From positions 1 through 64,000 of the forward strand of contig NZ_JACDNS010000006.1 in assembly GCF_017656495.1 (NCBI RefSeq): a stretch of DNA of 64,000 bases, in the 5' to 3' direction. The notes beneath the pieces were generated by a model, which did not search any database, was not told where the DNA came from, and saw nothing but the letters and a program-made list of their open reading frames with translations. The stretch comes from Thermococcus sp. (lineage in GTDB: Archaea > Methanobacteriota_B > Thermococci > Thermococcales > Thermococcaceae). The translations under genes and the position numbers were made by a program. Below, piece by piece: positions 44,891-53,518 of this stretch. Each line of letters begins with the position of its first letter. The stretch's first letter is position 1.

Positions 44891-45805
44891 TTGGACTTTT
44901 TAAAGCTCTACATAATTTCGATGGCCTCAATTACTTTTGGGTATATTTTAGCCGAGACTCTAAGTGAGACTAACCTGATAAAGCTCATTGGGGCTAAAAC
45001 TTCCAAGATAACAAAACTTGGCATTCACCCGGCTCTGACGCCAGTTCCGGCGCTGTATTTGGTCAGCCCGAGGGTTGCCCATGCAAATGCCTCTGCCTTG
45101 TTGAAAGAAGGGTTAATTGAGCCAATTGACCTTTACATAGTCATCCTTGCTTCAAATCTCTCGTTGAGAGTTATGTACATTTATCGCTATTATTTACCCG
45201 TGCTTCTACCTCTCTTGGGAATTGTAACGCTTTATTTCATTGGTCTGAGGATTCTCTTTGATTTTCTTCTTGTTTTTGTGGTTTTGATGATTGGACGTAG
45301 GAGATACAAGGGTGTAAAACTCAACGGCGAGAATAACAAAATTAAGCTTAACTTTTCAAGGAAAGCTTTCAAAAAGGGGTTAATCAAGGGATTAAAAGCC
45401 TCACTAAACTTTGCTTTAAGGTTTACGCCTCTTTTCCTCTTGGTTGTCTTTATGCTTAAGTCGGGTATCTCATATAAGATGACCCTTGCTCTATCTCCCA
45501 TACTTGGAAAGCTTGGCTTAGACTCTTTGGGTATTACTTACATTACAACCGCCATCTTCAGCCCGAGGGCTGCTTATGGAATAGCTAAGGTGATGCTGGG
45601 TTACAATTACCCAATGCAAAAAGTCTTAGGTTGCATGTTCCTTGGGAATGGGCTGTTTGTTCTTCTCAATGAAAGCTGGGTTAGGATTCTGCCGTTTTAT
45701 TCTGGGCTCTATCCGAGGGAAGTGACTTTAAGGCTCCTATTCCTTCAAGCTGGATTATCTTCTCTTTACAACATCTTTTTGGCAATTGTTCTGCTTAAAC
45801 TCTAA
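44891..45805 (+). CDS. Gate-domain membrane protein, copy 2
   Basis: About 305 residues, paralogous to the protein at 38286-39230, with about 8 membrane segments in two Gate-like repeats ([20 protein letters not shown] and [20 protein letters not shown]). The start is uncertain: TTG 44858 overlaps the previous gene, TTG 44891 fits GGGCGTGAG as a weak SD, and ATG 44921 would trim the first helix. Last gene of the chelatase locus; it overlaps the convergent nadE by 4 bases. Probably the second half of a membrane complex with copy 1. Confidence 0.8.
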   Translation: MDFLKLYIISMASITFGYILAETLSETNLIKLIGAKTSKITKLGIHPALTPVPALYLVSPRVAHANASALLKEGLIEPIDLYIVILASNLSLRVMYIYRYYLPVLLPLLGIVTLYFIGLRILFDFLLVFVVLMIGRRRYKGVKLNGENNKIKLNFSRKAFKKGLIKGLKASLNFALRFTPLFLLVVFMLKSGISYKMTLALSPILGKLGLDSLGITYITTAIFSPRAAYGIAKVMLGYNYPMQKVLGCMFLGNGLFVLLNESWVRILPFYSGLYPREVTLRLLFLQAGLSSLYNIFLAIVLLKL

Positions 45806-46566
45806 AATTCTGGTCCTGTTGGTAGTCTTCTTTTGTGTTCGCTCTTTTTTATTAGGTTTTCCACGTATTCAACTTTCTCGAGTGGAATGCCTAACTCCTC
45901 AGCAATCTTCTCCTTAGGCATTTTCAAGTCAACTAATCTGTAAAGGATTTCATCTAAAAGTTTGTAACTTATGCCGAGTTCATCCTCATCCGTCTGCCCA
46001 ATCCAAAGGCCAGCAGTGGGCTTCTTCTTAATAATCCTCTCTGGAACGCCTAATCTTTTGGCAATCTCCCAAACTTCAGTCTTATACAAGTTTATCAGTG
46101 GAGCATAATCGCTCGCCCCATCGCCCCACTTAGTGTAATACCCAGTCAAAAGCTCGCTCTTGTTGCTTGTTCCCAAGACGAGGAGGTTATACTGGTTTGC
46201 GTGAGCGTAGAGCAAAATCATCCTCGTCCTAACCATTATGTTGCCCTTGGTAATTTTGTTTGGCTCGAAGTCAAGGCTTTTTTCAAAAGCATCAACAATT
46301 GGCTTAATGCTGATGATCTTGTAGTTTATCCCAAGAGTTTCACAAACTAATTTCGCATCCCCCACGTCCCGATTCTCATAATAAGGCATTATCAAACCAA
46401 GAACTTTCTCCTTCCCCAAGGCCTTCACTGCAAGGAAAGCAGTAGTCGCACTATCAACGCCCCCACTAACACCAACCACAACACCATTCACACTCACCTC
46501 ATTGACCTTCTCCCGAATAAAAGAAACCAACTTTTCAATCACCTCATCATAGTCGAGTTGCCTCAT
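45802..46566 (-). CDS. nadE: NAD synthetase (ammonia-dependent)
   Basis: About 254 residues. PP-loop SGGVDS (34-39) binds the ATP pyrophosphate; [20 protein letters not shown] and [17 protein letters not shown] are NadE signatures. Converts deamido-NAD + ATP + NH3 to NAD. There is no glutaminase domain, so free ammonia is used. ATG 46566 (MRQLDYDEV) has SD GGGAGTGAT; the GTG at 46575 is part of the SD. Confidence 0.96.
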   Translation of the reverse strand: MRQLDYDEVIEKLVSFIREKVNEVSVNGVVVGVSGGVDSATTAFLAVKALGKEKVLGLIMPYYENRDVGDAKLVCETLGINYKIISIKPIVDAFEKSLDFEPNKITKGNIMVRTRMILLYAHANQYNLLVLGTSNKSELLTGYYTKWGDGASDYAPLINLYKTEVWEIAKRLGVPERIIKKKPTAGLWIGQTDEDELGISYKLLDEILYRLVDLKMPKEKIAEELGIPLEKVEYVENLIKKSEHKRRLPTGPEF

Positions 46567-46613
46567 TGTAATCACTCCCTAAGGGATATAGAATAAAAGA
46601 AAGCTTTAAACCT

Positions 46614-47678
46614 TTACATTTCAACGGCAAGTATTTTCACGTGTTTATCTCTGTTTTTTACAAGCTCTTCAAAGCCCTTCCCTATTATTTCTTCCAGCTT
46701 AACCTTTGAAGTTATTAAAGGCCTAACGTCAACCCTCTTTGATGCAACTAAAGAAATTCCCCTGCAGAAGTCATCGGCGCTGTGGGAGACCGATCCGATT
46801 ATACTTTTTTCTCCAACTACAAGTCCTTTGGCATCAAAAGAGGTTAAGCACTTAAAAACTCCCAGAGCAACTGCTCTACCGCCTTTTCTTATGCTCTCTA
46901 CAGCAACTTTGAACGTTTCGTTTAGTCCAACACACTCAAAGCTGACATCAGCTCCAAGTTCTGTCTCTCCTCTTATCTCTTCGATAACCTCTTCAACACT
47001 TTTCCCGCTTGGATCAATTGTTATATCAGCACCAATCTCCTCTGCCTTCTTTCTCCTTGCTTTGGAAGGCTCTACGACGATTATTTTCCCTGCTCCAGAA
47101 GCTTTTGCAACCAAGAGAACACACAAACCAATGGGTCCAGCACCGATTATCACCACGCTGTCACCGGGCATCAGCTGGGCCTTTTTAACAGCCCTAACGC
47201 CAACTGAGAGCGGCTCAACTAATGCGCCCTCTTCAAATGAAACGCTGTCTGGTATTTTATATGCCTGATAGGGTCTAACTAGAGCATATTCGGCAAAACC
47301 ACCGTCTTCGCTCAACCCTGTTACCCCAAAGTTTACACATAAGTTTTCCAGACCTCTCTTACAGAAGTAGCACTCGCCGCAGTGAATTACTGGGAAGACA
47401 GCAACCTTATCTCCTACTTCAAAACCCTTAACTCCTTCTCCAACCTCAACAACCTCCCCAGCAAATTCATGACCAATGGTGACTGGAGCGGTTTTTCCTG
47501 TGAGAGGATGGGGTTCTCTGGTTGGTATAAAAATCGGGCCGTTTAAATACTCATTTAAGTCTGTTCCGCAGATGCCGCATGCTTTCACCTTGATTTTAAT
47601 GAAACCTGGCTTTATATTTGGCTCTCTAACTTCTTCGATTCTTAGGTCTCTCTTCCTGTACCATCTAACTGCGAGCAT
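46614..47678 (-). CDS. Zinc-dependent medium-chain alcohol/butanediol dehydrogenase
   Basis: 354 residues. Catalytic zinc motif ACGICGTDLNEY and GHEFAGEVVEVGEG; structural zinc cysteines in HCGECYFCKRGLENLC; NAD-binding GAGPIGLCVLL. The stretch PHPLTGKTAPVTIGHEFAGE is typical of 2,3-butanediol dehydrogenases. The archaeal substrate is not established and could be another polyol or alcohol. Stand-alone; the short gap before nadE contains the nadE promoter. Confidence 0.9.
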   Translation of the reverse strand: MLAVRWYRKRDLRIEEVREPNIKPGFIKIKVKACGICGTDLNEYLNGPIFIPTREPHPLTGKTAPVTIGHEFAGEVVEVGEGVKGFEVGDKVAVFPVIHCGECYFCKRGLENLCVNFGVTGLSEDGGFAEYALVRPYQAYKIPDSVSFEEGALVEPLSVGVRAVKKAQLMPGDSVVIIGAGPIGLCVLLVAKASGAGKIIVVEPSKARRKKAEEIGADITIDPSGKSVEEVIEEIRGETELGADVSFECVGLNETFKVAVESIRKGGRAVALGVFKCLTSFDAKGLVVGEKSIIGSVSHSADDFCRGISLVASKRVDVRPLITSKVKLEEIIGKGFEELVKNRDKHVKILAVEM

Positions 47679-47798
47679 TTTTCTTCACCTAGCGTTCATG
47701 AACAAAAATTCATGAATTTAATTCTTTCCCTTTGATTTTTGGAGAAGTGACAACTCAACTTTTTTATACTCCTTGCCATGTATGGGAATGCGAGGAAG

Positions 47799-48374
47799 AT
47801 GATAGCGGCAGTACTGGCTGGTGGGAAGTCCCGAAGATTCGGGGAAAATAAACTCCTATACAAAGTTGATGGAAAGCCTATTGTTATGCACACGATAGAG
47901 CGGCTGTTGAAAGCTGAGAATATCGATGATGTAGTAATTGTTACATGCCAGGAAAAAAAGGAAGACTTTGAGGCGTTGGGGTTTAGGGTTCTGATTGATG
48001 ACCTCTTGGTTGGGCCAATTGGTGGCATTTTTGTGGCTCTAAAAGAGGTTGGCGACGCCTTTATTGCGGCTGGAGACATGCCGCTGATAAATCCAAAATT
48101 TGTAGACTACATTGTTGAATGCTTTTACGAGAGTACGTCCTTGGTGTGCATCCCAATGTGGGCAAATGGCTATATAGAGCCGCTGCATGCTGTTTACTCC
48201 AAAAATTTTGTCCCAGTTTTAAAGGAGCAGATAGAGAAAGGGGAGTACATGATACGAAAAGCTATAGAGAAAGTAGATCCTTGTTACATTCTGATTGACG
48301 ATCTACCGGAGGAATTTAAGGAGAGCTTCTTCAACATAAACACGAAGCATGATTTAAAGCGTCTTCTAGGTTAA
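47799..48374 (+). CDS. mobA: Molybdenum cofactor guanylyltransferase-like protein
   Basis: About 191 residues, nucleotidyltransferase fold. N-terminal MIAAVLAGGKSRRFGENK is the MobA nucleotide loop; VGPIGGIFVALKEV and FIAAGDMPLINPKFVDY (metal-binding GDMP) follow, then EPLHAVYS. By family it transfers GMP to molybdopterin or a similar cofactor, relevant to the tungsten enzymes of Thermococcales. The frame opens at ATG 47778, but a TATA (TTTTTATACT, 47760-47769) and GAGG place the start at ATG 47799. Confidence 0.9.
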   Translation: MIAAVLAGGKSRRFGENKLLYKVDGKPIVMHTIERLLKAENIDDVVIVTCQEKKEDFEALGFRVLIDDLLVGPIGGIFVALKEVGDAFIAAGDMPLINPKFVDYIVECFYESTSLVCIPMWANGYIEPLHAVYSKNFVPVLKEQIEKGEYMIRKAIEKVDPCYILIDDLPEEFKESFFNINTKHDLKRLLG

Positions 48375-48392
48375 GCACAGTAACAGAGACTC

Positions 48393-49316
48393 TCACAAGG
48401 TTTTTGTAAGGATCACAAATCTATCAAGGACTTTGGGCTTGAAAGCTTGAATTTTCTCAAGGTCTTTTTCTGAGATTGAAGTCCTAATCTCTCTAAATCC
48501 CAACTCCTCTGCTCTATTTCCAATCTGTAAAATGAGTTTTTCAGAATCTTTTCCCCATGCATATAACGTTGCAATGTCTTTTCCAAAGAAGCTTCCCTCA
48601 AGGATGTAATAGCTCTCTCCAATTTGTCCACTTTCGAAGTAAAGGGTATTGTCTACCCCAGCTATTTTATCCTTGAATGCTGTGAACCAGTGATGATAAG
48701 AGCTCTGAAATTTTCCGAGAATTATTTCTTTGTCTTTAACTTCTTTCCAAGAAAATTCTCGAACACTAAATTCAGCTTTAACATCTTTATTCGGGAGCAT
48801 TGAGGGGTTGAGACTAATGAAGCAACCCTTGTGGAGGATGTCCTTAATTCCAACTTTTTCATAAAACCCTACTGCTTCCTTCTCTGGTGTAACTGTTAAA
48901 AGTTCACATTTCTCTTTTCTTGCAAGCTCTTCAGCGGCTTCTACAAGTTCTCGTCCTATTCCTTGTCCTCTAAACTCCCTGTGAACTTCAAGAACATCTA
49001 TGTGAGCTATCTTCTTAGTTCTTCCATTTATGCGCTCTTCGCTTATGAACAGCTCCAATTCTCCAATAATTTTGCCTTCAATTTCTGCTACCAATGGAAT
49101 TTGTCCGTTAAGAATGAGGTTATTCAAATGAATGGCACATGTTTCAATACTCATCCAAGGTCCGCCGTGCAGATACCTTTCTTTGAGAGTTAAATTGTCG
49201 TAGAGATCTGCTTCTCTTCTCTGTCCATTTTCGTAGTGATACCACTCTTCTACATCGGAACAGTGGACTTCTACAATCCCATTAGTGTCTTCAAGCTTGG
49301 CAATCCTAATCTTCAT
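48393..49316 (-). CDS. GNAT-family N-acetyltransferase
   Basis: About 307 residues. The GNAT core is about 1-165: IDVLEVHREFRGQGIGRELV holds the Q/R-x-x-G-x-G/A acetyl-CoA motif and VTPEKEAVGFYEKVGI the C-terminal strand. The remaining 140 residues form a second, diverged GNAT-like half, as in some two-domain acetyltransferases. Substrate unknown. ATG 49316 (MKIRIAKLED) follows SD GGTGATGG; the frame upstream to 49349 has no SD. Confidence 0.88.
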   Translation of the reverse strand: MKIRIAKLEDTNGIVEVHCSDVEEWYHYENGQRREADLYDNLTLKERYLHGGPWMSIETCAIHLNNLILNGQIPLVAEIEGKIIGELELFISEERINGRTKKIAHIDVLEVHREFRGQGIGRELVEAAEELARKEKCELLTVTPEKEAVGFYEKVGIKDILHKGCFISLNPSMLPNKDVKAEFSVREFSWKEVKDKEIILGKFQSSYHHWFTAFKDKIAGVDNTLYFESGQIGESYYILEGSFFGKDIATLYAWGKDSEKLILQIGNRAEELGFREIRTSISEKDLEKIQAFKPKVLDRFVILTKTL

Positions 49317-49345
49317 TCCATCACCAATGAAAATTGAAAAAAGAA

Positions 49346-50305
49346 TCAAAGCTCAGCTTCGCCTAGGAATTCAAGTAAGTCCAGTAATCTTCTGTCTTTA
49401 ACTTTAAGCACTGCCTCACTTACCTCTTCCCTTCCGATCTTACCATCCTTAAACAGTGCAATTGCCTTAATGCCCTCAAAGAAGTCCTTCAGCTCTGGAA
49501 CGGCATTGGCAAACATATCAATGTTGTTGTAAATTATTTCAAATTCATCTTCAATCATGAGCTGCCAGATTACGTCAATTAGTGCATCAAATGCGATATC
49601 GAAATATTCTCCCTCCTTAGCTTCTATCATAGCATAGAGACACTCTTGCAGGGCAGCTTCGTAATTGTCTTGCTCTTCAAATATTTCTTCAAATGCCAAG
49701 TGGACTTGGGCTTTAAGCTGGGGTTTGTCAAGAACCTTTGGCAAAATCTCGGCTAGTTTTGCTTTTGCTGTTGGAATGTCTCCTTTCTCAAAAGTTACAT
49801 ATGCTCTATAAATCTGGATGTGGAGAACATCTTCATATCTTCCGAGCTCTTTTAGAATTTCCTCTGCTTTTTTCATTAGTTCAAGTGCTTTGTCGTATTC
49901 CATTAATTCTTCATGGATAAGTGCCATGTTGTAGTAGACCTTTGCAATGTTTTCCTTATCTCCTTTCTCTGTCTCTTCTTCAAGTATCTGTCTGTAAAGG
50001 TCGAGAGACTTTTCGAGATTTCCGATGAGGAAGTACAAATCTGCAAGGTGATATTTAGCTTCAAAAGTGTCTTCCTTTTCCACTATTTTTTCAAATTCAG
50101 CAATTTTATCGATCTCAAAGAACTCGAGATAATAATAAACAACTAACTTGTAAAGCTCAAAGTCTTTACACTCTAAGGCCAATTTCTCAGCTTTTTCAAG
50201 AACCTCTTTTAAGTCCTCTTCGCTGAGTTCATCAACTTTGTAATACAAAAGGCTTGCAACCTTTTTGCAGTCTTTCTCTTGAATTGCTTTGAGAATCTCC
50301 TCCAT
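49346..50305 (-). CDS. TPR-repeat protein
   Basis: About 319 residues, almost entirely helical and acidic, with tetratricopeptide repeats (for instance AKYHLADLYFLIGNLEKSLD, AKVYYNMALIHEELMEYDKA, AQVHLAFEEIFEEQDNYEAA). No catalytic motif. Probably a protein-binding scaffold; partner unknown. ATG 50305 (MEEILKAIQEKD) follows SD GGGGTGAAG; upstream codons to 50362 lack an SD. Divergent from the secreted protein gene at 50417. Confidence 0.88.
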   Translation of the reverse strand: MEEILKAIQEKDCKKVASLLYYKVDELSEEDLKEVLEKAEKLALECKDFELYKLVVYYYLEFFEIDKIAEFEKIVEKEDTFEAKYHLADLYFLIGNLEKSLDLYRQILEEETEKGDKENIAKVYYNMALIHEELMEYDKALELMKKAEEILKELGRYEDVLHIQIYRAYVTFEKGDIPTAKAKLAEILPKVLDKPQLKAQVHLAFEEIFEEQDNYEAALQECLYAMIEAKEGEYFDIAFDALIDVIWQLMIEDEFEIIYNNIDMFANAVPELKDFFEGIKAIALFKDGKIGREEVSEAVLKVKDRRLLDLLEFLGEAEL

Positions 50306-50380
50306 ATCTTCACCCCTAATATTTTTGGAGCTTTGAATATTTAACCTTATGCACCAAAGCAAAGCTTTTAAATATCACTT

Positions 50381-50392
50381 ACAATTGTAAAA
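50381..50392. promoter_or_regulatory. Palindrome TTACAATTGTAA between divergent genes
   Basis: A perfect 12-base palindrome lies between the TPR gene (start 50305, minus) and the secreted protein (start 50417, plus). It directly follows TATCAC (50375-50380), but the right half does not fit a TGM (3 of 6), so I do not call it one. It may be an operator shared by the divergent promoters. Confidence 0.35.
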
Positions 50393-50416
50393 ATAAAAAC
50401 GTTTGAAGGTGAGATT

Positions 50417-51409
50417 ATGAGAAAACTTTTATTAGTGTTTGTCCTCCTGGATCTTTTTCCACTGGTTAATGCTTACAGCTTCAACTTTTCTGTTGACAAC
50501 TATAAGATAATTGAAAAACCGACTTTTGCTTGGGCTGATTTTGGCAATACGACATTTGAGTGGCATGATTATGAGCTGAACACAACCGACTATCTCTACT
50601 GGGCTGGAATCCTTGTCTCTACCCTTGGGAACTGCACATTAAAAAATGAAGTTGATATTGTTGATAAGGATGGAAAGAAACTTCATGTGGATTACGGCAC
50701 TTCATCTGAGAGAGAACTTCTCTATATCCCGATTTTTGAGGCGGATTTGTATTCCTCCCCATATTATAACTTCAGCAGAGGTCCTTACACATTCAACATA
50801 ACCCTAAGAGCTGAAAACTGTGAGATTGTCGTGAAAGATTTTATCTTTGTGACTTCAAAGATTAATCCTATGAAACTTCCTTTAAAGCTCATTCCTCCCA
50901 GCTGGTGTCCGATGAAGGAACCAAAAATTAGAGCAGTTGAGTTTTCAAATAAAACATACTGGAGAGAATTTGAGCTAAACTTTACGTACATTTATGATGG
51001 AGGTTTCTCTGATCTGGTTGTTGGATGGAAAGAGGAGCCATGTCCAGTGCTCAGTCTTAACGAGGATAAGGTCTGTTTAGCCGATCACTACTGCAGTTGT
51101 CATGAGGCAAAAGCATCACTTCCACCAGGAACGTATAAGGTATCACTAAGCCTGAAGGAGGGAAATCTATCTGTTAAGATCTTCAAGGATAAACTGGTAT
51201 TCAAGAAATCTGTGCATGTTAAACATCCTCTCTATTTAGAATCAATTGGGGACCTATGCTCTGGTAAAATAGTCGGCAACGTGAGCTTTCATGGTGTTGA
51301 GAGTTCACCTTCGGAGACCTTTAACACCCTCAAAGAGGATTACGGAAGCTTTATTTTTGCAGTTGCAGTTGTTGTTGCGTTTATAGTTGCACTCAGGTGG
51401 AGGAGATGA
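50417..51409 (+). CDS. Secreted, C-terminally membrane-anchored protein of unknown function
   Basis: 330 residues. Signal peptide (about 1-19, LLLVFVLLDLFPLVNA), a beta-rich ectodomain with many NxS/T sequons and at least ten cysteines (WCPMKEP, EEPCPVLS, HYCSCHEAK), and a C-terminal membrane helix (about 308-326) with RWRR stop. The family was not recognised. Layout of a cell-surface protein stabilised by disulfides. SD GGTGAG before ATG 50417. Stand-alone. Confidence 0.75.
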   Translation: MRKLLLVFVLLDLFPLVNAYSFNFSVDNYKIIEKPTFAWADFGNTTFEWHDYELNTTDYLYWAGILVSTLGNCTLKNEVDIVDKDGKKLHVDYGTSSERELLYIPIFEADLYSSPYYNFSRGPYTFNITLRAENCEIVVKDFIFVTSKINPMKLPLKLIPPSWCPMKEPKIRAVEFSNKTYWREFELNFTYIYDGGFSDLVVGWKEEPCPVLSLNEDKVCLADHYCSCHEAKASLPPGTYKVSLSLKEGNLSVKIFKDKLVFKKSVHVKHPLYLESIGDLCSGKIVGNVSFHGVESSPSETFNTLKEDYGSFIFAVAVVVAFIVALRWRR

Positions 51410-51493
51410 AAAAAGCGGCTTTAGTTTTTGCCTTTTTACATGGATTATATCCTATGGGAAATAGCTTTTAAGTTTTCTTGCTAATTTTAAATC

Positions 51494-52417
51494 ATGCTCG
51501 AAGTAATCTTCCTTGGAACCGGCGGGATAATGCCAAACAGAGAGAGAAACGTTCCTTCAATAGCTCTACGTTATAATGGTGAGATTATACTCTGGGATGT
51601 GGGTGAAGGAACTTTAAGACAGCTTAACACCGCTAAGCTCAGTCCAATGAGGATTGAAAAGATTTTCATAACTCACTTTCATGGAGATCATTACCTTGGG
51701 TTGATGAGTTTAATTCAGACGATGACCCTATGGAACAGAGAAAGGCCCCTTCACATTTATGGGCCTAAATATACCTTTGAATTTATACAAAACTACTTGA
51801 AAAGCGGCTTTTTTGCCCCGAGCTTCGAAATTCATGTTCACGAGCTTGGTGAGGCAAGGTTGAAATTTGGGAATTATGAAATTTGGAGCTTTAAGGTTGA
51901 ACACGGTATTCCTGCTTTGGGCTATGCGTTTAAGGAAAAGGACAAGCGTGGAAACTTTGATTTGGAGAAGATTAGGGAGCTTGGCCTAAAACCTGGTCCT
52001 TGGATGAAAGAGCTTGAGCTTAAGGGAAAAATCGAAATCAATGGGAGAGTTATTTACCTTGAAGATGTCACTGGAAGACCTAAAAAAGGTGTTAAGATAG
52101 TTTATACTGGGGATACAGAGCCTTGTGAAAGAGTTAAACTGTTCTCAGAGAGAGCGGATTTGCTTATCCATGAGGCAACTTACCTAACCGATGAAGAGAG
52201 AGGAGAGAGTTATCACTCAACTGTGAACGAAGCATGTGAAGTTGCAAAGAAGGCTAAAGTTAAGCTTTTGGCTTTGTTCCATAGGGCACCGAGGTATGAA
52301 TACGATGAATATCTCCAAAAAGCGAAGCAGTTGTGCGACCATAAATTTATAGTGCCAAAAGATTTTGATAAAATAAGCTTCAAGGGTGAAAATTATGAGT
52401 TATCTTCGATACGTTAA
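51494..52417 (+). CDS. rnz: Ribonuclease Z (tRNA 3' processing endonuclease)
   Basis: 307 residues of the metallo-beta-lactamase fold. Zinc motif HFHGDHYLG (His61, His63, Asp65, His66), LGTGGIMPNRERNVP near the N-terminus, EHGIPALGYAF, VYTGDTEPC and the late His in HSTVNEACEVA. Cuts pre-tRNA after the discriminator base. There is no SD before ATG 51494, and a TATA-like TTTTAAG lies about 25-30 bases upstream, so it is probably translated from a leaderless mRNA. Confidence 0.97.
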   Translation: MLEVIFLGTGGIMPNRERNVPSIALRYNGEIILWDVGEGTLRQLNTAKLSPMRIEKIFITHFHGDHYLGLMSLIQTMTLWNRERPLHIYGPKYTFEFIQNYLKSGFFAPSFEIHVHELGEARLKFGNYEIWSFKVEHGIPALGYAFKEKDKRGNFDLEKIRELGLKPGPWMKELELKGKIEINGRVIYLEDVTGRPKKGVKIVYTGDTEPCERVKLFSERADLLIHEATYLTDEERGESYHSTVNEACEVAKKAKVKLLALFHRAPRYEYDEYLQKAKQLCDHKFIVPKDFDKISFKGENYELSSIR

Positions 52418-53063
52418 AGTTACTGGAACAATGCATGTCTCTCCAGAGAGCAAAGAGAGAGTTAGGGAAACAATACTAAAAGAAAAGCCGCATGCAATAG
52501 CTATAGAGCTTGATAAGAGACGATTCTACGCAATGCAGAATCCTCAAAAAATGACATTTAAGGATGCAGTTAAGTATGGGAAGAAAGGGATCATTCAGTA
52601 TATTCTTACAAAGGTTGAGGAAAAACTGGGGGAAGAGTTTGGTATGATGCCCGGTGGGGAGATGATAGAAGCAATAAATCTGGCTGGACTTTTAGGAATT
52701 CCTTTGTACCTCATAGATGAGGACATAAATGTTATAACAATGAAGATTCTTAAAGCACCTTTTAGGGAAAAGATTCTCCTTATTCTTGAGAGTTTGGCTG
52801 TGTTCCTACCTTTTCCAAGAAAAGGAGAGGAAGAAAGAGATTTGCTTAAAGATTTTAAAATCATGATGATTCAGTTCAAGAGAAGGTATCCATATTTGTA
52901 TCGGGTTCTCCTCGAGGAGAGAAACGAAATAATGGCTAGGAATTTAATAGCCATTGTGGACAGTTTAAAAGCAAAGGGAGTTAAAAAACCTAAAGTTATT
53001 GCAGTTGTCGGTTTGGGACATAAAAAAGGTGTAGAGAGGATATTAAACTCACATAAGGCATGA
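52395..53063 (+). CDS. TraB-family protein (archaeal form)
   Basis: About 222 residues. VTGTMHVSPESKERVRETI at the N-terminus, HAIAIELDKRRF, and VIAVVGLGHKKGVERIL at the C-terminus are TraB/PrgY (GTxH.. Gx2H) family motifs, possibly metal-binding. Related to proteins limiting pheromone signalling in enterococci, but the archaeal function is unknown and peptidase-like activity is only suspected. It overlaps rnz by 23 bases with SD GGGTGAAA inside rnz, so it is translationally linked. Confidence 0.88.
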   Translation: MSYLRYVKVTGTMHVSPESKERVRETILKEKPHAIAIELDKRRFYAMQNPQKMTFKDAVKYGKKGIIQYILTKVEEKLGEEFGMMPGGEMIEAINLAGLLGIPLYLIDEDINVITMKILKAPFREKILLILESLAVFLPFPRKGEEERDLLKDFKIMMIQFKRRYPYLYRVLLEERNEIMARNLIAIVDSLKAKGVKKPKVIAVVGLGHKKGVERILNSHKA

Positions 53064-53107
53064 CAACTCTTTTATACTCTCTAGATGATGTTGTTTTGGT
53101 GATGCTC

Positions 53108-53284
53108 ATGGAAAGGCAGCAGTTAAGATGCCCGTTATGTGGCGGAACAGATTTTCGAGTTGAAGAAGGTAAACTCGATAGCAAATGGGGATTCACAGCT
53201 CATAAAGTGAAGATAGTCATCTGCAAAAACTGTGGCTATGTTATGATGTTCTACAAAGGAAGAACTATCTGGGACTTTGATTGA
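53108..53284 (+). CDS. Small zinc-ribbon protein
   Basis: 58 residues: MERQQLRCPLCGG at the N-terminus and VICKNCGYVMMFYKG near the C-terminus give two CxxC knuckles 30-odd residues apart, a classical zinc ribbon. SD GGTGAT is 3-4 bases before ATG 53108, and a TATA (TTTTATACT) lies near 53070. The longer frame from 53060 has no SD. Role unknown; nucleic-acid or protein binding is typical. Confidence 0.85.
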   Translation: MERQQLRCPLCGGTDFRVEEGKLDSKWGFTAHKVKIVICKNCGYVMMFYKGRTIWDFD

Positions 53285-53337
53285 AGCAAGTGTTAAGGTT
53301 TATATTTGAGCGTCTCAATTTACTTTGGGGATGATAG

Positions 53338-53517
53338 ATGATAGAACGGTTAAAGCAAATGCTTCGTGTTGATGTAATAGATGTTGAATACTCTGGGGAC
53401 AAGATTATAGTATATGTCCCAAAGGATCAAGTGAGAATTGCCGTTGGTACTGGGGGTTCTGCTGTAAAAGCTGCGGAGCTTGTCTTAGGAAAGAAGATTG
53501 AAATCAGGGGGAGGTAA
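53338..53517 (+). CDS. Small NusA-like KH-domain protein
   Basis: 59 residues. ATG 53338 (MIERLKQMLRVDVIDVEYSG) runs to TAA 53515. It ends VRIAVGTGGSAVKAAELVLG followed by KKIEIRGR, which is the GxxG loop and following helix/strand of a type II KH domain, closest to NusA KH modules (RIAIGRGG..). RNA binding is expected. A TATA (GTTTATATTTG, 53299-53309) and TTGGGGATGAT supply expression signals. The M50 protease gene starts 1 base after the stop, using GGGGGAGG at the end of this gene as its SD, so the two are coupled. Confidence 0.85.
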   Translation: MIERLKQMLRVDVIDVEYSGDKIIVYVPKDQVRIAVGTGGSAVKAAELVLGKKIEIRGR

Positions 53518-53518
53518 T

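Noticed and set aside
50375-50391. TATCAC-TTACA-ATTGTA as a third TGM
   Set aside because: The right half matches only 3 of 6 bases and the neighbouring genes are not sugar genes.
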